In this document: piece after piece, positions 7,537-20,097 of the stretch
How the letters are laid out: every line of letters begins with the position of its first letter
Numbering within the stretch: position 1 is the first letter of the stretch
Assembly (NCBI RefSeq): GCF_041296385.1
Contig: NW_027183591.1
Location: 124,001 to 188,000 of the forward strand
From: Aphelocoma coerulescens
Lineage: Eukaryota; Chordata; Aves; Passeriformes; Corvidae
Length of the DNA stretch: 64,000 bases
Direction of reading: 5' to 3'
Program-made: the position numbers and the translations under genes
The notes under the pieces: model-generated
Databases searched by the model: none
Told to the model about the DNA's origin: nothing
Seen by the model: the letters and a program-made list of their open reading frames with translations, nothing else

Positions 7537-7549
7537 ATTGGGGCGGGGC
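7537..7549 (+). promoter_or_regulatory. Inverted CCAAT box fused to a GC box in the monomer
   Basis: ATTGGGGCGGGGC combines ATTGG (a CCAAT box on the other strand) with GGGGCGGGGC, a consensus Sp1 site. It lies 46 bp after the start of AATAAA and recurs in every monomer. It may be a promoter element for transcription across the next unit; this is an inference from motifs only. Confidence 0.4.
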
Positions 7550-8982
7550 AACTTTGGGAGCAGCCCCAGCCCTGCTCCTGCTCCCGGCTGGGCACCCAGC
7601 TGCTGGGACACAGGTGTGTCCTGATGCCACCGTCTACTCCTTTGAGAAGGGGAGGACAGAGTGCATCAGGGAGTTTGGTGTGGCTTACATGCGGCAAGGA
7701 GAAGGTGCAGCCCCAAACTGGCTTTCACTTCTAGAACCTTTTGCTATTGCGGGAGCAGCTGCTGGAGCTTTTCAACCGAGCTGCAAGAGTGAAAAGTGTG
7801 ATGGCATGTCTATCTGAGAAGGAAGGTTCGGTGCCGCAGCCTGTTGTGCACAATTTATATGCTGATAAGAGAAGGGGGTGCTTTTGGAACGTTTTCCTTC
7901 CTGACACTTCTGTCTCTGTGAGCTTTAGCTGCTTGGACTCAGGGATACCGAAGGTATGTGAAAGTGACTGGGATGCGAGAATCATGTTGCACAGGGAACA
8001 GGGAAGGTCAGCAAATGTTTCCTGTCCTGGCACATCTCTCAGTCTGAACTGCAGCTGCAGATGCTTCACTTCCGCCAAGGACTCTGCCACCTTGAGAGAA
8101 GGATGCGCTCTATGGAGTTGAGAAAGAAAGTGCGTCTCACTAGCTTCTTTCCTCTACTTCATAGACAGCAAAGGGGCTATGAAAGGCAGCACTGGCTTTT
8201 TGTTCTAGGACTTCTTCTTTACAAGCAGCTGCTGGATGTTTGGAAGGGGGTTTGGGATATGCAAAAATGAGAGGCTAAGATGGTAAGAGGGTAAGATGGA
8301 AGTCATCTGGCAAAAGCAGAGCTCACAAAAGGGCCAGCTGAGAAAGCTCTTGCTGCCTACAACTTCAACTGCACCCCTCAAAGCAGCAGCACACACGCTG
8401 CTCTCGGCACTTTCCTTCTCAGCTCTACGCACCATCCTAAGCCTTGCCTCTCCCACACTCAGGATCCAAAGACAACGGCACCAGGGACTGCTCACACACT
8501 AAAGGCACCAGGACAAAAGGCTCACCAGCTTGGCCTTTGCATTCCCGCTGACAGCTCCACAGCTTGAACCCAGAGAACTGCCTGCTGCCAACAGCCTTTC
8601 CAATCACTCTGAGCACCTCATGACAAGGAGTGTGGGGAATGAATCTCCAGCAGCCTCCTGCCCCAGGCTGTCCCCCGGGAGCAGCCCTGCTCCAGGCCGT
8701 GACTGCCACCTGCACAGCCAAAGGACCCAGAGCCGGTGTTACACACCACGGCTGTGCCTGGCACAGAGACACCAGTGGCCACACAAGTGGCCATGGCACT
8801 GTCCACACACAGTCCCTGCTGCTGCTCCCCCAGCCGCTGGCACCAACTCCCAGCCACCCACTCCTAAAGCCACGGGGCCCACTGGGACACTGCGGGGGCT
8901 CGTGGAAGCCAGCGGCCATTGTGACACAGCGGGGCTACACAGAGCCCACGGTGCTTTGTGACCCGTGGCTCCCAGGAGAGCC

Positions 8983-11250
8983 TTTGTGATGCTGGGGAAC
9001 TACAAGGAAGCCTGGCTCCTCTGTGACACCACCACAGAAGCTCAGGGGAGCCCTGGAGACCGTGCTGATGCTATTGAACCTGATGCAACCCTGCCTCCTC
9101 TGTGACACCACAGAAGCTCTTGGAGCCCTGGAGACCGTGGTGATGCTATGGAACCTGATGCAACCCTGCCTCCTCTGTGACACCACAGAACCTCTGGGAG
9201 CCCTGGAGACCGTGCTGATGCTATGGAACCTGATGCAACCCTGCCTCCACTGTGACACCACAGAAGCTCAGGGAGCCCTGGAGACTGTGGTGATGCTATG
9301 GAACCTGATGCAACCCTGCCTCCACTGTGACACCACAGAACCTCTGGGAGCCCTGGAGACCGTGCTGATGCTATGGAACCTGATGCAACCCTGCCTCCAC
9401 TGTGACACCACAGAAGCTCGGGGAGCTCTGCAGACCGTGGGGATGCTGGCGAAGCTGACGGAACCCTGGGCACCACAGTGACGCTATGGAACCTGGTGGA
9501 ACCGAGGGGCCACAGTGACACTGTGGGGCCTTTTGGAAGCAACAGGACCCTGGTGGGAAGCCACGGGATGATTAATCCTGCACGAACCTGCTCCAGGTGG
9601 GCTCCTCTCTCCCGGCTTCCACAGGTGCTGCTAGGATCCCACTCCGGCACTGGCTTGGCACGGGCTCACGGCTTCCTTTGGCAATGGCTCTGCTCCAGGA
9701 TGGCATGCTGCAGAGAATGCAGGTAGATTTTGTGCTCACTCCTGGCATGCAGCTGGACAATAAAGCCTGATCCAGCCCCCCCTCAGCATATGTCCGGCTC
9801 TGGCATTGGGGCGGGGCAACTTTGGGAGCAGCCCCAGCCCTGCTCCTGCTCCCGGCTGGGCACCCAGCTGCTGGGACACAGGTGTGTCCTGATGCCACCG
9901 TCTACTCCTTTGAGAAGGGGAGGACAGAGTGCATCAGGGAGTTTGGTGTGGCTTACATGCGGCAAGGAGAAGGTGCAGCCCCAAACTGGCTTTCACTTCT
10001 AGAACCTTTTGCTATTGCGGGAGCAGCTGCTGGAGCTTTTCAACCGAGCTGCAAGAGTGAAAAGTGTGATGGCATGTCTATCTGAGAAGGAAGGTTCGGT
10101 GCCGCAGCCTGTTGTGCACAATTTATATGCTGATAAGAGAAGGGGGTGCTTTTGCAACGTTTTCCTTCCTGACACTTCTGTCTCTGTGAGCTTTAGCTGC
10201 TTGGACTCAGGGATACCGAAGGTATGTGAAAGTGACTGGGATGCGAGAATCATGTTGCACAGGGAACAGGGAAGGTCAGCAAATGTTTCCTGTCCTGGCA
10301 CATCTCTCAGTCTGAACTGCAGCTGCAGATGCTTCACTTCCGCCAAGGACTCTGCCACCTTGAGAGAAGGATGCGCTCTATGGAGTTGAGAAAGAAAGTG
10401 CGTCTCACTAGCTTCTTTCCTCTACTTCATAGACAGCAAAGGGGCTATGAAAGGCAGCACTGGCTTTTTGTTCTAGGACTTCTTCTTTACAAGCAGCTGC
10501 TGGATGTTTGGAAGGGGGTTTGGGATATGCAAAAATGAGAGGCTAAGATGGTAAGAGGGTAAGATGGAAGTCATCTGGCAAAAGCAGAGCTCACAAAAGG
10601 GCCAGCTGAGAAAGCTCTTGCTGCCTACAACTTCAACTGCACCCCTCAAAGCAGCAGCACACACGCTGCTCTCGGCACTTTCCTTCTCAGCTCTACGCAC
10701 CATCCTAAGCCTTGCCTCTCCCACACTCAGGATCCAAAGACAACGGCACCAGGGACTGCTCACACACTAAAGGCACCAGGACAAAAGGCTCACCAGCTTG
10801 GCCTTTGCATTCCCGCTGACAGCTCCACAGCTTGAACCCAGAGAACTGCCTGCTGCCAACAGCCTTTCCAATCACTCTGAGCACCTCATGACAAGGAGTG
10901 TGGGGAATGAATCTCCAGCAGCCTCCTGCCCCAGGCTGTCCCCCGGGAGCAGCCCTGCTCCAGGCCGTGACTGCCACCTGCACAGCCAAAGGACCCAGAG
11001 CCGGTGTTACACACCACGGCTGTGCCTGGCACAGAGACACCAGTGGCCACACAAGTGGCCATGGCACTGTCCACACACAGTCCCTGCTGCTGCTCCCCCA
11101 GCCGCTGGCACCAACTCCCAGCCACCCACTCCTAAAGCTACGGGGCCCACTGGGACACTGCGGGGGCTCGTGGAAGCCAGCGGCCATTGTGACACAGCGG
11201 GGCTGCACAGAGCCCACGGTGCTTTGTGACCCGTGGCTCCCAGGAGAGCC
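8983..11250 (+). repeat. Satellite monomer A2 (2,268 bp, five 75-bp units)
   Basis: Sites: a = C, b = C, c = C, d = CCATT. Near its end it has AAGCTACGGGG where most monomers read AAGCCACGGGG, a variant shared only with A3. Palindrome CCACAGTGACACTGTGG at 9510-9526. No gene seen. Confidence 0.95.
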
Positions 11251-13443
11251 TTTGTGATGCTGGGGAACTACAAGGAAGCCTGGCTCCTCTGTGACACCAC
11301 CACAGAAGCTCAGGGGAGCCCTGGAGACCGTGCTGATGCTATGGAACCTGATGCAACCCTGCCTCCTCTGTGACACCACAGAACCTCTGGGAGCCCTGGA
11401 GACCGTGCTGATGCTATGGAACCTGATGCAACCCTGCCTCCACTGTGACACCACAGAAGCTCAGGGAGCCCTGGAGACTGTGGTGATGCTATGGAACCTG
11501 ATGCAACCCTGCCTCCACTGTGACACCACAGAACCTCTGGGAGCCCTGGAGACCGTGCTGATGCTATGGAACCTGATGCAACCCTGCCTCCACTGTGACA
11601 CCACAGAAGCTCGGGGAGCTCTGCAGACCGTGGGGATGCTGGCGAAGCTGACGGAACCCTGGGCACCACAGTGACGCTATGGAACCTGGTGGAACCGAGG
11701 GGCCACAGTGACACTGTGGGGCCTTTTGGAAGCAACAGGACCCTGGTGGGAAGCCACGGGATGATTAATCCTGCACGAACCTGCTCCAGGTGGGCTCCTC
11801 TCTCCCGGCTTCCACAGGTGCTGCTAGGATCCCACTCCGGCACTGGCTTGGCACGGGCTCACGGCTTCCTTTGGCAATGGCTCTGCTCCAGGATGGCATG
11901 CTGCAGAGAATGCAGGTAGATTTTGTGCTCACTCCTGGCATGCAGCTGGACAATAAAGCCTGATCCAGCCCCCCCTCAGCATATGTCCGGCTCTGGCATT
12001 GGGGCGGGGCAACTTTGGGAGCAGCCCCAGCCCTGCTCCTGCTCCCGGCTGGGCACCCAGCTGCTGGGACACAGGTGTGTCCTGATGCCACCGTCTACTC
12101 CTTTGAGAAGGGGAGGACAGAGTGCATCAGGGAGTTTGGTGTGGCTTACATGCGGCAAGGAGAAGGTGCAGCCCCAAACTGGCTTTCACTTCTAGAACCT
12201 TTTGCTATTGCGGGAGCAGCTGCTGGAGCTTTTCAACCGAGCTGCAAGAGTGAAAAGTGTGATGGCATGTCTATCTGAGAAGAAAGGTTCGGTGCCGCAG
12301 CCTGTTGTGCACAATTTATATGCTGATAAGAGAAGGGGGTGCTTTTGGAACGTTTTCCTTCCTGACACTTCTGTCTCTGTGAGCTTTAGCTGCTTGGACT
12401 CAGGGATACCGAAGGTATGTGAAAGTGACTGGGATGCGAGAATCATGTTGCACAGGGAACAGGGAAGGTCAGCAAATGTTTCCTGTCCTGGCACATCTCT
12501 CAGTCTGAACTGCAGCTGCAGATGCTTCACTTCCGCCAAGGACTCTGCCACCTTGAGAGAAGGATGCGCTCTATGGAGTTGAGAAAGAAAGTGCGTCTCA
12601 CTAGCTTCTTTCCTCTGCTTCATAGACAGCAAAGGGGCTATGAAAGGCAGCACTGGCTTTTTGTTCTAGGACTTCTTCTTTACAAGCAGCTGCTGGATGT
12701 TTGGAAGGGGGTTTGGGATATGCAAAAATGAGAGGCTAAGATGGTAAGAGGGTAAGATGGAAGTCATCTGGCAAAAGCAGAGCTCACAAAAGGGCCAGCT
12801 GAGAAAGCTCTTGCTGCCTACAACTTCAACTGCACCCCTCAAAGCAGCAGCACACACGCTGCTCTCGGCACTTTCCTTCTCAGCTCTACGCACCATCCTA
12901 AGCCTTGCCTCTCCCACACTCAGGATCCAAAGACAACGGCACCAGGGACTGCTCACACACTAAAGGCACCAGGACAAAAGGCTCACCAGCTTGGCCTTTG
13001 CATTCCCGCTGACAGCTCCACAGCTTGAACCCAGAGAACTGCCTGCTGCCAACAGCCTTTCCAATCACTCTGAGCACCTCATGACAAGGAGTGTGGGGAA
13101 TGAATCTCCAGCAGCCTCCTGCCCCAGGCTGTCCCCCGGGAGCAGCCCTGCTCCAGGCCGTGACTGCCACCTGCACAGCCAAAGGACCCAGAGCCGGTGT
13201 TACACACCACGGCTGTGCCTGGCACAGAGACACCAGTGGCCACACAAGTGGCCATGGCACTGTCCACACACAGTCCCTGCTGCTGCTCCCCCAGCCGCTG
13301 GCACCAACTCCCAGCCACCCACTCCTAAAGCTACGGGGCCCACTGGGACACTGCGGGGGCTCGTGGAAGCCAGCGGCCATTGTGACACAGCGGGGCTGCA
13401 CAGAGCCCACGGTGCTTTGTGACCCGTGGCTCCCAGGAGAGCC
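11251..13443 (+). repeat. Satellite monomer A3 (2,193 bp, four 75-bp units)
   Basis: Sites: a = C, b = G, c = C, d = CCATT. It shares AAGCTACGGGG with A2 and CCTCTGCTTC (near 12616) with A6. It alone has GAGAAGAAAGG near 12277. No gene seen. Confidence 0.95.
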
Positions 13444-15636
13444 TTTGTGATGCTGGGGAACTACAAGGAAGCCTGGCTCCTCTGTGACACCACCACAGAA
13501 GCTCAGGGGAGCCCTGGAGACCGTGCTGATGCTATGGAACCTGATGCAACCCTGCCTCCTCTGTGACACCACAGAACCTCTGGGAGCCCTGGAGACCGTG
13601 CTGATGCTATGGAACCTGATGCAACCCTGCCTCCACTGTGACACCACAGAAGCTCAGGGAGCCCTGGAGACTGTGGTGATGCTATGGAACCTGATGCAAC
13701 CCTGCCTCCACTGTGACACCACAGAACCTCTGGGAGCCCTGGAGACCGTGCTGATGCTATGGAACCTGATGCAACCCTGCCTCCACTGTGACACCACAGA
13801 AGCTCGGGGAGCTCTGCAGACCGTGGGGATGCTGGCGAAGCTGACGGAACCCTGGGCACCACAGTGACGCTATGGAACCTGGTGGAACCGAGGGGCCACA
13901 GTGACACTGTGGGGCCTTTTGGAAGCAACAGGACCCTGGTGGGAAGCCACGGGATGATTAATCCTGCACGAACCTGCTCCAGGTGGGCTCCTCTCTCCCG
14001 GCTTCCACAGGTGCTGCTAGGATCCCACTCCGGCACTGGCTTGGCACGGGCTGACGGCTTCCTTTGGCAATGGCTCTGCTCCAGGATGGCATGCTGCAGA
14101 GAATGCAGGTAGATTTTGTGCTCACTCCTGGCATGCAGCTGGACAATAAAGCCTGATCCAGCCCCCCCTCAGCATATGTCCGGCTCTGGCATTGGGGCGG
14201 GGCAACTTTGGGAGCAGCCCCAGCCCTGCTCCTGCTCCCGGCTGGGCACCCAGCTGCTGGGACACAGGTGTGTCCTGATGCCACCGTCTACTCCTTTGAG
14301 AAGGGGAGGACAGAGTGCATCAGGGAGTTTGGTGTGGCTTACATGCGGCAAGGAGAAGGTGCAGCCCCAAACTGGCTTTCACTTCTAGAACCTTTTGCTA
14401 TTGCGGGAGCAGCTGCTGGAGCTTTTCAACCGAGCTGCAAGAGTGAAAAGTGTGATGGCATGTCTATCTGAGAAGGAAGGTTCGGTGCCGCAGCCTGTTG
14501 TGCACAATTTATATGCTGATAAGAGAAGGGGGTGCTTTTGGAACGTTTTCCTTCCTGACACTTCTGTCTCTGTGAGCTTTAGCTGCTTGGACTCAGGGAT
14601 ACCGAAGGTATGTGAAAGTGACTGGGATGCGAGAATCATGTTGCACAGGGAACAGGGAAGGTCAGCAAATGTTTCCTGTCCTGGCACATCTCTCAGTCTG
14701 AACTGCAGCTGCAGATGCTTCACTTCCGCCAAGGACTCTGCCACCTTGAGAGAAGGATGCGCTCTATGGAGTTGAGAAAGAAAGTGCGTCTCACTAGCTT
14801 CTTTCCTCTACTTCATAGACAGCAAAGGGGCTATGAAAGGCAGCACTGGCTTTTTGTTCTAGGACTTCTTCTTTACAAGCAGCTGCTGGATGTTTGGAAG
14901 GGGGTTTGGGATATGCAAAAATGAGAGGCTAAGATGGTAAGAAGGTAAGATGGAAGTCATCTGGCAAAAGCAGAGCTCACAAAAGGGCCAGCTGAGAAAG
15001 CTCTTGCTGCCTACAACTTCAACTGCACCCCTCAAAGCAGCAGCACACACGCTGCTCTCGGCACTTTCCTTCTCAGCTCTACGCACCATCCTAAGCCTTG
15101 CCTCTCCCACACTCAGGATCCAAAGACAACGGCACCAGGGACTGCTCACACACTAAAGGCACCAGGACAAAAGGCTCACCAGCTTGGCCTTTGCATTCCC
15201 GCTGACAGCTCCACAGCTTGAACCCAGAGAACTGCCTGCTGCCAACAGCCTTTCCAATCACTCTGAGCACCTCATGACAAGGAGTGTGGGGAATGAATCT
15301 CCAGCAGCCTCCTGCCCCAGGCTGTCCCCCGGGAGCAGCCCTGCTCCAGGCCGTGACTGCCACCTGCACAGCCAAAGGACCCAGAGCCGGTGTTACACAC
15401 CACGGCTGTGCCTGGCACAGAGACACCAGTGGCCACACAAGTGGCCATGGCACTGTCCACACACAGTCCCTGCTGCTGCTCCCCCAGCCGCTGGCACCAA
15501 CTCCCAGCCACCCACTCCTAAAGCCACGGGGCCCACTGGGACACTGCGGGGGCTCGTGGAAGCCAGCGGCCATTGTGACACAGCGGGGCTGCACAGAGCC
15601 CACGGTGCTTTGTGACCCGTGGCTCCCAGGAGAGCC
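13444..15636 (+). repeat. Satellite monomer A4 (2,193 bp, four 75-bp units)
   Basis: Sites: a = G, b = G, c = C, d = CCATT. Private variant GTAAGAAGGTAAG near 14937, where others read GTAAGAGGGTAAG. No gene seen. Confidence 0.95.
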
Positions 15637-17904
15637 TTTGTGATGCTGGGGAACTACAAGGAAGCCTGGCTCCTCTGTGACACCACCACAGAAGCTCAGG
15701 GGAGCCCTGGAGACTGTGCTGATGCTATTGAACCTGATGCAACCCTGCCTCCTCTGTGACACCACAGAAGCTCTTGGAGCCCTGGAGGCCGTGCTGATGC
15801 TATTGAACCTGATGCAACCCTGCCTCCTCTGTGACACCACAGAACCTCTGGGAGCTCTGGAGACCGTGCTGATGCTATGGAACCTGATGCAACCCTGCCT
15901 CCACTGTGACACCACAGAAGCTCAGGGAGCCCTGGAGACTGTGGTGATGCTATGGAACCTGATGCAACCCTGCCTCCACTGTGACACCACAGAACCTCTG
16001 GGAGCCCTGGAGACCGTGCTGATGCTATGGAACCTGATGCAACCCTGCCTCCACTGTGACACCACAGAAGCTCGGGGAGCTCTGCAGACCGTGGGGATGC
16101 TGGCGAAGCTGACGGAACCCTGGGCACCACAGTGACGCTATGGAACCTGGTGGAACCGAGGGGCCACAGTGACACTGTGGGGCCTTTTGGAAGCAACAGG
16201 ACCCTGGTGGGAAGCCACGGGATGATTAATCCTGCACGAACCTGCTCCAGGTGGGCTCCTCTCTCCCGGCTTCCACAGGTGCTGCTAGGATCCCACTCCG
16301 GCACTGGCTTGGCACGGGCTGACGGCTTCCTTTGGCAATGGCTCTGCTCCAGGATGGCATGCTGCAGAGAATGCAGGTAGATTTTGTGCTCACTCCTGGC
16401 ATGCAGCTGGACAATAAAGCCTGATCCAGCCCCCCCTCAGCATATGTCCGGCTCTGGCATTGGGGCGGGGCAACTTTGGGAGCAGCCCCAGCCCTGCTCC
16501 TGCTCCCGGCTGGGCACCCAGCTGCTGGGACACAGGTGTGTCCTGATGCCACCGTCTACTCCTTTGAGAAGGGGAGGACAGAGTGCATCAGGGAGTTTGG
16601 TGTGGCTTACATGCGGCAAGGAGAAGGTGCAGCCCCAAACTGGCTTTCACTTCTAGAACCTTTTGCTATTGCGGGAGCAGCTGCTGGAGCTTTTCAACCG
16701 AGCTGCAAGAGTGAAAAGTGTGATGGCATGTCTATCTGAGAAGGAAGGTTCGGTGCCGCAGCCTGTTGTGCACAATTTATATGCTGTTAACAGAAGGGGG
16801 TGCTTTTGGAACGTTTTCCTTCCTGACACTTCTGTCTCTGTGAGCTTTAGCTGCTTGGACTCAGGGATACCGAAGGTATGTGAAAGTGACTGGGATGCGA
16901 GAATCATGTTGCACAGGGAACAGGGAAGGTCAGCAAATGTTTCCTGTCCTGGCACATCTCTCAGTCTGAACTGCAGCTGCAGATGCTTCACTTCCGCCAA
17001 GGACTCTGCCACCTTGAGAGAAGGATGCGCTCTATGGAGTTGAGAAAGAAAGTGCGTCTCACTAGCTTCTTTCCTCTACTTCATAGACAGCAAAGGGGCT
17101 ATGAAAGGCAGCACTGGCTTTTTGTTCTAGGACTTCTTCTTTACAAGCAGCTGCTGGATGTTTGGAAGGGGGTTTGGGATATGCAAAAATGAGAGGCTAA
17201 GATGGTAAGAGGGTAAGATGGAAGTCATCTGGCAAAAGCAGAGCTCACAAAAGGGCCAGCTGAGAAAGCTCTTGCTGCCTACAACTTCAACTGCACCCCT
17301 CAAAGCAGCAGCACACACGCTGCTCTCGGCACTTTCCTTCTCAGCTCTACGCACCATCCTAAGCCTTGCCTCTCCCACACTCAGGATCCAAAGACAACGG
17401 CACCAGGGACTGCTCACACACTAAAGGCACCAGGACAAAAGGCTCACCAGCTTGGCCTTTGCATTCCCGCTGACAGCTCCACAGCTTGAACCCAGAGAAC
17501 TGCCTGCTGCCAACAGCCTTTCCAATCACTCTGAGCACCTCATGACAAGGAGTGTGGGGAATGAATCTCCAGCAGCCTCCTGCCCCAGGCTGTCCCCCGG
17601 GAGCAGCCCTGCTCCAGGCCGTGACTGCCACCTGCACAGCCAAAGGACCCAGAGCCGGTGTTACACACCACGGCTGTGCCTGGCACAGAGACACCAGTGG
17701 CCACACAAGTGGCCATGGCACTGTCCACACACAGTCCCTGCTGCTGCTCCCCCAGCCGCTGGCACCAACTCCCAGCCACCCACTCCTAAAGCCACGGGGC
17801 CCACTGGGACACTGCGGGGGCTCGTGGAAGCCAGCGGCCATTGTGACACAGCGGGGCTGCACAGAGCCCACGGTGCTTTGTGACCCGTGGCTCCCAGGAG
17901 AGCC
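15637..17904 (+). repeat. Satellite monomer A5 (2,268 bp, five 75-bp units)
   Basis: Sites: a = G, b = G, c = C, d = CCATT. Private change ATGCTGTTAACAG near 16782, where others read ATGCTGATAAGAG. Its second minisatellite unit reads GGAGGCCGTGC, a form otherwise seen in the first unit of A12-A16. No gene seen. Confidence 0.95.
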
Positions 17905-20097
17905 TTTGTGATGCTGGGGAACTACAAGGAAGCCTGGCTCCTCTGTGACACCACCACAGAAGCTCAGGGGAGCCCTGGAGACCGTGCTGATGCTATGGAA
18001 CCTGATGCAACCCTGCCTCCTCTGTGACACCACAGAACCTCTGGGAGCCCTGGAGACCGTGCTGATGCTATGGAACCTGATGCAACCCTGCCTCCACTGT
18101 GACACCACAGAAGCTCAGGGAGCCCTGGAGACTGTGGTGATGCTATGGAACCTGATGCAACCCTGCCTCCACTGTGACACCACAGAACCTCTGGGAGCCC
18201 TGGAGACCGTGCTGATGCTATGGAACCTGATGCAACCCTGCCTCCACTGTGACACCACAGAAGCTCGGGGAGCTCTGCAGACCGTGGGGATGCTGGCGAA
18301 GCTGACGGAACCCTGGGCACCACAGTGACGCTATGGAACCTGGTGGAACCGAGGGGCCACAGTGACACTGTGGGGCCTTTTGGAAGCAACAGGACCCTGG
18401 TGGGAAGCCACGGGATGATTAATCCTGCACGAACCTGCTCCAGGTGGGCTCCTCTCTCCCGGCTTCCACAGGTGCTGCTAGGATCCCACTCCGGCACTGG
18501 CTTGGCACGGGCTGACGGCTTCCTTTGGCAATGGCTCTGCTCCAGGATGGCATGCTGCAGAGAATGCAGGTAGATTTTGTGCTCACTCCTGGCATGCAGC
18601 TGGACAATAAAGCCTGATCCAGCCCCCCCTCAGCATATGTCCGGCTCTGGCATTGGGGCGGGGCAACTTTGGGAGCAGCCCCAGCCCTGCTCCTGCTCCC
18701 GGCTGGGCACCCAGCTGCTGGGACACAGGTGTGTCCTGATGCCACCGTCTACTCCTTTGAGAAGGGGAGGACAGAGTGCATCAGGGAGTTTGGTGTGGCT
18801 TACATGCGGCAAGGAGAAGGTGCAGCCCCAAACTGGCTTTCACTTCTAGAACCTTTTGCTATTGCGGGAGCAGCTGCTGGAGCTTTTCAACCGAGCTGCA
18901 AGAGTGAAAAGTGTGATGGCATGTCTATCTGAGAAGGAAGGTTCGGTGCCGCAGCCTGTTGTGCACAATTTATATGCTGATAAGAGAAGGGGGTGCTTTT
19001 GGAACGTTTTCCTTCCTGACACTTCTGTCTCTGTGAGCTTTAGCTGCTTGGACTCAGGGATACCGAAGGTATGTGAAAGTGACTGGGATGCGAGAATCAT
19101 GTTGCACAGGGAACAGGGAAGGTCAGCAAATGTTTCCTGTCCTGGCACATCTCTCAGTCTGAACTGCAGCTGCAGATGCTTCACTTCCGCCAAGGACTCT
19201 GCCACCTTGAGAGAAGGATGCGCTCTATGGAGTTGAGAAAGAAAGTGCGTCTCACTAGCTTCTTTCCTCTGCTTCATAGACAGCAAAGGGGCTATGAAAG
19301 GCAGCACTGGCTTTTTGTTCTAGGACTTCTTCTTTACAAGCAGCTGCTGGATGTTTGGAAGGGGGTTTGGGATATGCAAAAATGAGAGGCTAAGATGGTA
19401 AGAGGGTAAGATGGAAGTCATCTGGCAAAAGCAGAGCTCACAAAAGGGCCAGCTGAGAAAGCTCTTGCTGCCTACAACTTCAACTGCACCCCTCAAAGCA
19501 GCAGCACACACGCTGCTCTCGGCACTTTCCTTCTCAGCTCTACGCACCATCCTAAGCCTTGCCTCTCCCACACTCAGGATCCAAAGACAACGGCACCAGG
19601 GACTGCTCACACACTAAAGGCACCAGGACAAAAGGCTCACCAGCTTGGCCTTTGCATTCCCGCTGACAGCTCCACAGCTTGAACCCAGAGAACTGCCTGC
19701 TGCCAACAGCCTTTCCAATCACTCTGAGCACCTCATGACAAGGAGTGTGGGGAATGAATCTCCAGCAGCCTCCTGCCCCAGGCTGTCCCCCGGGAGCAGC
19801 CCTGCTCCAGGCCGTGACTGCCACCTGCACAGCCAAAGGACCCAGAGCCGGTGTTACACACCACGGCTGTGCCTGGCACAGAGACACCAGTGGCCACACA
19901 AGTGGCCATGGCACTGTCCACACACAGTCCCTGCTGCTGCTCCCCCAGCCGCTGGCACCAACTCCCAGCCACCCACTCCTAAAGCCACGGGGCCCACTGG
20001 GACACTGCGGGGGCTCGTGGAAGCCAGCGGCCATTGTGACACAGCGGGGCTGCACAGAGCCCACGGTGCTTTGTGACCCGTGGCTCCCAGGAGAGCC
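17905..20097 (+). repeat. Satellite monomer A6 (2,193 bp, four 75-bp units)
   Basis: Sites: a = G, b = G, c = C, d = CCATT. It shares CCTCTGCTTC with A3. No gene seen. Confidence 0.95.

Larger units (their letters stand above)
6715..8982 (+). repeat. Satellite monomer A1 (2,268 bp, five 75-bp units)
   Basis: First full monomer after provirus 1, counted from the TTTGT insertion point. Diagnostic bases used for all monomers, with A1 positions: G at 7399 (site a), G at 7887 (site b), C at 8698 (site c), CCATT at 8916 (site d). Unique to A1: G at 6736 and ACG in place of ACA in the central palindrome near 7248. No gene is recognised. Open frames on both strands have no family resemblance, and many lack an ATG. 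Confidence 0.95.

Noticed and set aside
7741..8270. Frames of 126 and 69 codons downstream of the GC box, repeated in all monomers
   Set aside because: The longer begins at TTG, not ATG. There is no domain, signal peptide or family resemblance, and a similarly long frame runs antisense over the same bases.
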